This document shows, one piece after another, positions 4,762 to 8,965 of a DNA stretch of 8,965 nt. Under the pieces are notes generated by a model. The model saw only the letters and a program-made list of their open reading frames with translations, was not told where the DNA came from and ran no database searches. The stretch lies in contig JBFWNZ010000148.1 in NCBI GenBank assembly GCA_050250795.1, positions 1 through 8,965 on the forward strand, read 5' to 3'. The stretch's first letter is position 1. Every line of letters begins with the position of its first letter. The translations under genes were made by a program, and so were the position numbers. The stretch comes from JBFWNZ01 sp050250795. GTDB taxonomy: Bacteria; Pseudomonadota; Alphaproteobacteria; UBA8366.

Positions 4762-5445
4762 ATGACGGACGGGCAGAGGAGACAGGTCGTCGTCTTCGGC
4801 GTCAGCAACATGCTGGACGACGTGTTCGACTGCATTCTGGCGCTGGGGCATCGCGTGGCGCGGGTGGTGACGAACCATCCGGAAACGCTGCGTCCGCGCA
4901 CCCGCGGCGCCGCCGACCGGATCGCCCGCCTGCCCGAACCGCCGGATTTGCTGGCGCTCGACGATTACCGGCCGCAACCGGGCGAAATGCATGTGCTGGG
5001 CACGACCAGCCCGGCGCGCGAATCGCTGGTCGAGCTGCTGGCCGGACGGCACGGCATCCTGCTGGCGACGCTGGTGCATCCCGCGGCCTATGTCTCGCCG
5101 CTGGCGCGGCTGGGCGCGGGCGGGTTCGTCGGCGCCGGATCGGTGGTGGCGCCGGGCTGCGAGATCGGCCCGCATGTCTTCGTCAACCGCGCCGCCAGCA
5201 TCGGCCATGACTGCACGGTGGAGGCCTATGCCCGCATCCAGCCCGGCTGTCATATCGGGGGGCATGTGCGGATCGGGCGCGGCGCCGAGATCGGGATCGG
5301 CGCCTGCATCGTCCAGGAACGGCATATCGGTGCCGGGGCGCGGGTCGCGGCGGGCGCAGTCGTGGCGCGTGACGTCGCGGCGGGCGAATCGGTGGCCGGC
5401 GCCCCGGCGCGGCGGACCCTGCGCATGCGCGGCGACGCTTCGTGA
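4762..5445 (+). CDS. NeuD/PglD-like sugar O-acyltransferase (left-handed beta-helix)
   Basis: The product is 227 residues, close to the usual 200-220 of NeuD/PglD-type enzymes. The N-terminal alpha/beta part (about 8-95) starts with strand VVVFGVSN, but lacks the glycine-rich G-x-G-G-h loop usual in NeuD/PglD and has GVSNMLDDVFD instead. From about residue 104 (LVHPAAYVSPLARLGAG) a run of hexapeptide repeats builds a left-handed beta-helix to about 213. IGHDC (147-151) carries the His expected to be the catalytic base (H149), with D150 beside it. Relatives transfer acetyl or other acyl groups from CoA to an amino or hydroxyl group of a nucleotide sugar or sialic acid in the cytosol. The ribosome binding site is weak (GGGGCGG near 4747-4753). 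The stop overlaps the next gene's start (GTGA at 5442-5445), so the two are translationally coupled and probably modify the same glycan. Confidence 0.8.
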   Translation: MTDGQRRQVVVFGVSNMLDDVFDCILALGHRVARVVTNHPETLRPRTRGAADRIARLPEPPDLLALDDYRPQPGEMHVLGTTSPARESLVELLAGRHGILLATLVHPAAYVSPLARLGAGGFVGAGSVVAPGCEIGPHVFVNRAASIGHDCTVEAYARIQPGCHIGGHVRIGRGAEIGIGACIVQERHIGAGARVAAGAVVARDVAAGESVAGAPARRTLRMRGDAS

Positions 5446-6647
5446 CCCGACGGCCGCGCGTCGGGCTGGCCGTCGCCGAGGACCTGCACGATTACGGGCT
5501 GTCGCGCCATCTGAGCGAGAACTATGCCGCCGCCTTCCGCCGGCTGGGCTGGGAGGCGGCGGCGGAAACGCTGCGGCCGGACGATCCGCGGCCGCTGCGC
5601 CGCCTGCTGGCGCCGGGAACCGATCTGCTGTTCACCCATGGGGGGCGGCTGATGGCGCCGGGCGGGCCGCTGGGCGACGGCATCGGCGCCGCCCTGCGCG
5701 CTGCCGACAAGCCGGTGCTGATGCTGCTGGCCGATCCGCCCTTCAGCCCCTGGCTGCCGCCGATCCTCGACCGCCTGCCGCCGCGGACGGCGGCGTTCGC
5801 CATCGATCCCGGCTTCCTGCCCGGCCTGCCGGCCGCATTGGCCGCGCCCTATCTGCCCTGCGCGCATCTGCTGGACGGGCACGGCCCGGCGGCGACGCAG
5901 GACAAGGACATTCCGCTGCTGTTCGTCGGCGCGCTGGGCGATCCCGACGCGGTGTGGCGGCAGGTGCCCCAAGCGGACAAGCCGGCGTTCCGCGCCCTGA
6001 CGGAAGCCGCCTCGGCGCAGCCGGACCGGCCGCTCGCCGAGCTGGCCGCGACGGTGCTGCCGGCGTGCGGCCACGCGGCCGAGGCCGGGGCCGCCGCGAT
6101 CCGGGACCTGCTGCACCGCGCCGACCTGTTCCTGCGCAGCCGGCGGCGGCTGGCCTTTGCGCGGCGCGTTCTGCGCCATCCGGCGGTGCTGGTGGCGAAT
6201 ATCGACGCCGGGTTGCCGGACATGCATCCCGAAGCGCGGATCCTGCCGGCACAGCCCTTTCCGGCGATGCTGGCGCTGCTGCGACGCGCGCGCACGGCGG
6301 CGATTTGCCAGCCGAACTATCCCGGCGCACTGAACGAGCGCATCGTGTTCGCGATGCAGGCGCGCTGCGTCGCCATCGCCACCGCCAACCCGCGCACTCG
6401 GCAGCTGTTCGCCGAAGGGCGCGAGATTCTGTTCGCCGGCCCGGAGGGCGAGGACCTGGACGAGGCCGTCGCGGCGGCACAGGACGCCGAGGGCATCCGC
6501 GACGCCGCGGCGACGCGGGTCGCGGCGGACTTCACGCCCGACGGCAACCTGCGCGCCATGCTGGCCGCGATGGCGTCGGCAAGGCTGCTCGATCCGGGCC
6601 TGGCCGTGGCCGGCGGACCGCGCATGACGGTGCCGCCGCTGTTCTGA
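5442..6647 (+). CDS. Glycosyltransferase-like protein, GT-B fold, CgeB-like
   Basis: The product is 401 residues, starting at GTG 5442, inside the stop of the acyltransferase gene (GTGA overlap). There is no independent strong Shine-Dalgarno, so termination-reinitiation is likely. The N-terminal Rossmann-like half includes VGLAVAED (7-14), TDLLFTHGGR (60-69) and PVLMLLADPPFSPW (91-104); the last resembles the DP-containing loop of CgeB-like transferases. The C-terminal half holds ICQPNYPGALNERIVFAMQA (288-307), which matches the Asn-Glu-Arg nucleotide-sugar-binding region of that family ('N.R.fE.m..G'), followed by VAIAT and a typical AFAGPEGEDL-like closing segment (about 331-339). There are no signal peptide or membrane helices, so it should be cytosolic or peripheral. 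Donor and acceptor are unknown. Pairing with a sugar acyltransferase suggests assembly or decoration of a surface polysaccharide or glycoprotein. CgeB-likeness is judged from motifs only. Confidence 0.65.
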   Translation: MTRRPRVGLAVAEDLHDYGLSRHLSENYAAAFRRLGWEAAAETLRPDDPRPLRRLLAPGTDLLFTHGGRLMAPGGPLGDGIGAALRAADKPVLMLLADPPFSPWLPPILDRLPPRTAAFAIDPGFLPGLPAALAAPYLPCAHLLDGHGPAATQDKDIPLLFVGALGDPDAVWRQVPQADKPAFRALTEAASAQPDRPLAELAATVLPACGHAAEAGAAAIRDLLHRADLFLRSRRRLAFARRVLRHPAVLVANIDAGLPDMHPEARILPAQPFPAMLALLRRARTAAICQPNYPGALNERIVFAMQARCVAIATANPRTRQLFAEGREILFAGPEGEDLDEAVAAAQDAEGIRDAAATRVAADFTPDGNLRAMLAAMASARLLDPGLAVAGGPRMTVPPLF

Positions 6648-6750
6648 CCGCCACCGCCCGAACGCCCGCCACCTTGATCGCCGGGGGCCGGGATCGCCGA
6701 ACCGTGTTATGACTCGCGGCGGCCCCTTCCCTGCCCCGGCGGACCCGAGC
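6648..6750 (+). other. 103-bp gap before the exporter gene, with alternative upstream start
   Basis: The gap holds an 8-bp direct repeat GATCGCCG (6676-6683 and 6692-6699, 16-bp pitch). An in-frame ATG at 6709 would add 14 residues (TRGGPFPAPADPS-type sequence) to the exporter. Neither start has a strong Shine-Dalgarno: GGCGGA at 6738-6743 serves the ATG at 6751. A TTGATC (6674) and TATGAC (6708) lie too far apart for a standard promoter. Confidence 0.4.
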
Positions 6751-8965
6751 ATGTATTTCGACCTTCGGCTCTGGCAGTTCACGCGCGGCGTGCGCGGCCA
6801 CATCCTGGCGACCGTCGCGGTCGGCGTCGCGGCCTCGGCGCTCGGCATCCTGCGGCTCGCCCTGCTGGGCTGGCTGATCGGCCGCGTGTTCCAGGGCGCG
6901 AGCCTGGGCGAGCTGGCGGCGCCGGCGGCGGGCGTAGCGGCGGCGATGCTGCTGCGCGGGGTCCTGGAGCACGCACGCGCCATGATGGCGCACGCCACGG
7001 CGGCGCGGGTGCAGCGCCATCTGCGGCGCGTGCTCTACGACAAGATCGTGACCCTGGGCCCCGCCTGGTTCGGCCGCCAGCGCACCGGCGCGGTGATCGC
7101 CGCGGTGATCGACGGGGTCGAGCAGCTGGAGACCTATTTCGGCCAGTACCTGCCGCAGCTGGCGGTGGCGACGATCATGCCGCTGGCGGTGTTCCTGGCC
7201 GTGCTGCTGCTGGACGGCTGGATGGCGGCAACCCTGCTCGCCTTCGCGCTTGTCGCGCTGCTGGCGCCGCAGGGCTTTCACCGCTGGGACCGCCGCAACA
7301 GCCTGCGCCGGTCGAAGGCGTACAAGGCATTCGCGGCGGAGTTCCTCGATTCGGTGCAGGGGCTGGCGACGCTCAAGGCCTTCGGGCAGAGCGGCGAGCG
7401 GCTGCGCAGTCTGACCGAGAAGGCGCATGAGCTGTTCCGCAGCACGATGTGGGTGATGGCGACCAACGCCGCCTCGCGCGGGATCGCCGACACCGCCATC
7501 GCGCTGGGGGCGGCGGCGGTTCTGGCGGTGGGCGCATGGCGGGTGGAGGCCGGGCTGCTCGACCTCACCGCGCTGCTGATGGTGCTGATGGTGGGGGTGG
7601 AGGCGTTCCGCCCGATGCGCGACCTGCGCGCGCTGATGCATCAGGGCATGGTGGCCCAGGCCTCGGCCCAGGCGGTGTTCGAGCTGCTGGACGGCGACGC
7701 CCCGGTCAAGGCGACGGCGCGGGCCGACGCCCTGCCCGTCGAGCCGACAATCGCCTTCGAGGATGTGCAGTTCACCTATCCCGGCGGGCGCGGGCCGGCG
7801 CATCGCGGGCTCGATTTCCGGGTGGCGGCGGGCGAGCGCGTGGGCATCGTCGGCGCCAGCGGCAGCGGCAAGTCCTCCATCGTCAAGCTGCTGCTGCGGC
7901 TTTACGACCCCGACAGCGGCGCCGTGCGAATCGGCGGGCGCGACCTGCGCGACATGGGCTTCGACCAGGTCCGCGGCCTGCTGGCCGTGGTCGGGCAGGA
8001 CAGCTACCTGTTCCACGGCACCGTCGAGGACAATCTGCGCCTCGGCAGGCCGGATGCGACGCCCCAGGAACTGGAGGATGCGGCGCGGGCGGCCAACGCG
8101 CATGAGTTCATCCGCCGCCTGCCGCAGGGCTATCGCACCGTGGTCGGCGAGCGCGGCATCCGGCTGTCGGGCGGCCAGCGGCAGCGCATCGCGATTGCCC
8201 GCGCGCTGCTGCGCGACGCGCCGATCCTGGTACTGGATGAGGCGCTGTCGGCGGTGGACGCGGCCAATGAGGCGGTGATCCAGGACGCGCTGGACCGCCT
8301 CATGCGGGGGCGCACCACCATCGTCTGCGCGCACCGGCTGTCGAGCGTCATCGGCTGCGACCGCATCCTGGTGCTGGACGGCGGAAGGGTGGCCGAGAGC
8401 GGCAATCATGCCGAGCTCATGCAGGCGGGCGGCGTCTACCGCCGGCTGATGGCGGCGCAGGCCGAGGAAGGTGCGGGCGCGGCGCCGATCCTGGCCGGGG
8501 ACGAGGCGGAGAGCGCGGAGGACATGCGGCCGGGCGCGGTCGACCGGGCGGAACTGGAGCCGGCGGATTCGATCCTGCGCGCCGAGGGGCTGGGCTGGGG
8601 CGGCGCGATCCGTTCGCTGATGGCGCATGTGCGGCCCTGGCGGGCGAAGCTGGCCGGCACCTTCCTGTTCGGCGTGGCCCGCGTCCTGGCCTTCACCGGG
8701 GTCGGCGTCGCCGGCGCGCTGGCGGTGGCAGCGGTGAAGCGCGGCGAGCCGTTCGAGCCCTATCTGTGGTGGCTGTTCCTGCTGGCGCCCGCGGCGGGGC
8801 TGCTGCACTGGCTGGAATCCTGGATGGCGCACGACACCGCCTTCCGCATGCTGACCGAGATGCGCATCCGGCTGTTCGCCAAGCTGGACGTGCTGGCGCC
8901 CGCCTATCTGCTGCGCCGGCGCACCGGCGTCCTGGTCGGCTTGGGGTCCTCGGACGTGGAGTCGG
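6751..8965 (+). CDS. Fused CydDC-like ABC exporter, TMD1-NBD1-TMD2 visible (3' truncated by window)
   Basis: The frame is open from ATG 6751 to the window end (738 residues seen). TMD1 (about 1-320) resembles CydD: LGPAWFGRQRTG (102-113) then YFGQYLPQL (129-137) and the following two-helix stretch. NBD1 is complete: Walker A GASGSGKS (368-375), Q-loop Q416, signature LSGGQ (472-476), Walker B ILVLDE (492-497), D-loop SAVD (500-503) and H-loop H528. After an acidic linker (about 571-615) a second membrane domain begins; LDVLAPAYLLRRRTG (712-726) followed by SSDVES has the CydC-type pattern. A second NBD should lie beyond the edge, giving a single-chain transporter of roughly 1100-1200 residues. 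CydDC proteins export cysteine/glutathione from the cytoplasm and are needed for cytochrome bd assembly; here the substrate is inferred, not shown. It is 103 nt behind the glycosyltransferase gene. The alternative start at 6709 cannot be excluded. Confidence 0.8.
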   Translation, partial: MYFDLRLWQFTRGVRGHILATVAVGVAASALGILRLALLGWLIGRVFQGASLGELAAPAAGVAAAMLLRGVLEHARAMMAHATAARVQRHLRRVLYDKIVTLGPAWFGRQRTGAVIAAVIDGVEQLETYFGQYLPQLAVATIMPLAVFLAVLLLDGWMAATLLAFALVALLAPQGFHRWDRRNSLRRSKAYKAFAAEFLDSVQGLATLKAFGQSGERLRSLTEKAHELFRSTMWVMATNAASRGIADTAIALGAAAVLAVGAWRVEAGLLDLTALLMVLMVGVEAFRPMRDLRALMHQGMVAQASAQAVFELLDGDAPVKATARADALPVEPTIAFEDVQFTYPGGRGPAHRGLDFRVAAGERVGIVGASGSGKSSIVKLLLRLYDPDSGAVRIGGRDLRDMGFDQVRGLLAVVGQDSYLFHGTVEDNLRLGRPDATPQELEDAARAANAHEFIRRLPQGYRTVVGERGIRLSGGQRQRIAIARALLRDAPILVLDEALSAVDAANEAVIQDALDRLMRGRTTIVCAHRLSSVIGCDRILVLDGGRVAESGNHAELMQAGGVYRRLMAAQAEEGAGAAPILAGDEAESAEDMRPGAVDRAELEPADSILRAEGLGWGGAIRSLMAHVRPWRAKLAGTFLFGVARVLAFTGVGVAGALAVAAVKRGEPFEPYLWWLFLLAPAAGLLHWLESWMAHDTAFRMLTEMRIRLFAKLDVLAPAYLLRRRTGVLVGLGSSDVES

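Noticed and set aside
6674..6713. TTGATC and TATGAC as a promoter for the exporter
   Set aside because: The spacer is 28 bp, far from the usual 16-18, and no better -35 lies at the right distance.
5250..6998. 582-codon open frame on the minus strand
   Set aside because: It lies antisense to the acyltransferase, glycosyltransferase and exporter genes, is low-complexity Arg/Gln/Ala-rich, and shows no domain. Long antisense frames are expected in DNA this GC-rich.
6532..8832. 766-codon open frame on the minus strand
   Set aside because: It is antisense to the ABC exporter, whose Walker A, LSGGQ, Walker B and H-loop motifs prove the plus strand is coding. The product is His/Gln/Arg-rich with no recognisable fold.
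1..8965. CRISPR arrays, tRNA/rRNA genes, insertion sequences, phage or defence genes
   Set aside because: Reading through, I saw no regularly spaced repeats, no tRNA-like clover-leaf with CCA, no terminal inverted repeats, and no transposase, integrase or defence-type domains.

Overview
This window is very GC-rich, densely coded DNA with strongly G/C-biased third codon positions. Together with the gene families present (a D-threonine-aldolase-like enzyme, a DUF305 protein, a CydD-like exporter), this suggests an alphaproteobacterium, perhaps of the Rhodospirillales/Acetobacteraceae type. That placement is inference; there is no rRNA or marker gene to settle it. I see no tRNA, rRNA, CRISPR array, transposase or integrase, so the region looks like ordinary chromosome.

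Left part (1-2749, + strand). The C-terminal half of a PLP-dependent D-threonine/3-hydroxyaspartate aldolase-type enzyme enters from the left edge. It is followed by two exported proteins: an M23 (LytM-type) metallopeptidase with a complete zinc site, and a secreted beta-propeller-like protein with one Asp-box that I cannot assign to a family.

Middle (2750-4187). This is the least dense part. It holds a convergent spacer with AT-rich islands, two copies of TGTAAACA and several hairpins. On the minus strand it also holds a tiny 28-codon membrane peptide gene with a strong Shine-Dalgarno, and an orphan family-3 periplasmic solute-binding protein. A 236-bp divergent spacer then separates that gene from the rightward genes.

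Right part (4188-8965, + strand). In order there is a three-helix membrane protein with a C-terminal DUF305 domain, and a NeuD/PglD-like sugar O-acyltransferase whose stop overlaps the GTG start of a CgeB-like glycosyltransferase. Last comes a large ABC exporter that runs off the right edge. The exporter is one polypeptide with TMD1-NBD1-TMD2 visible; its first half looks like CydD and its second half starts like CydC, so it is probably a fused CydDC-type transporter.

The acyltransferase/glycosyltransferase pair is the clearest functional unit and probably decorates a surface or secreted glycan. Whether the exporter belongs to it or to cytochrome bd/thiol homeostasis (cydAB might follow outside the window) cannot be decided here. 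I did not find a convincing wholly new system. The best candidates for a second look are the hidden 28-aa membrane peptide with its structured leader, the acyltransferase/glycosyltransferase pair, and the repeat-bearing convergent spacer.
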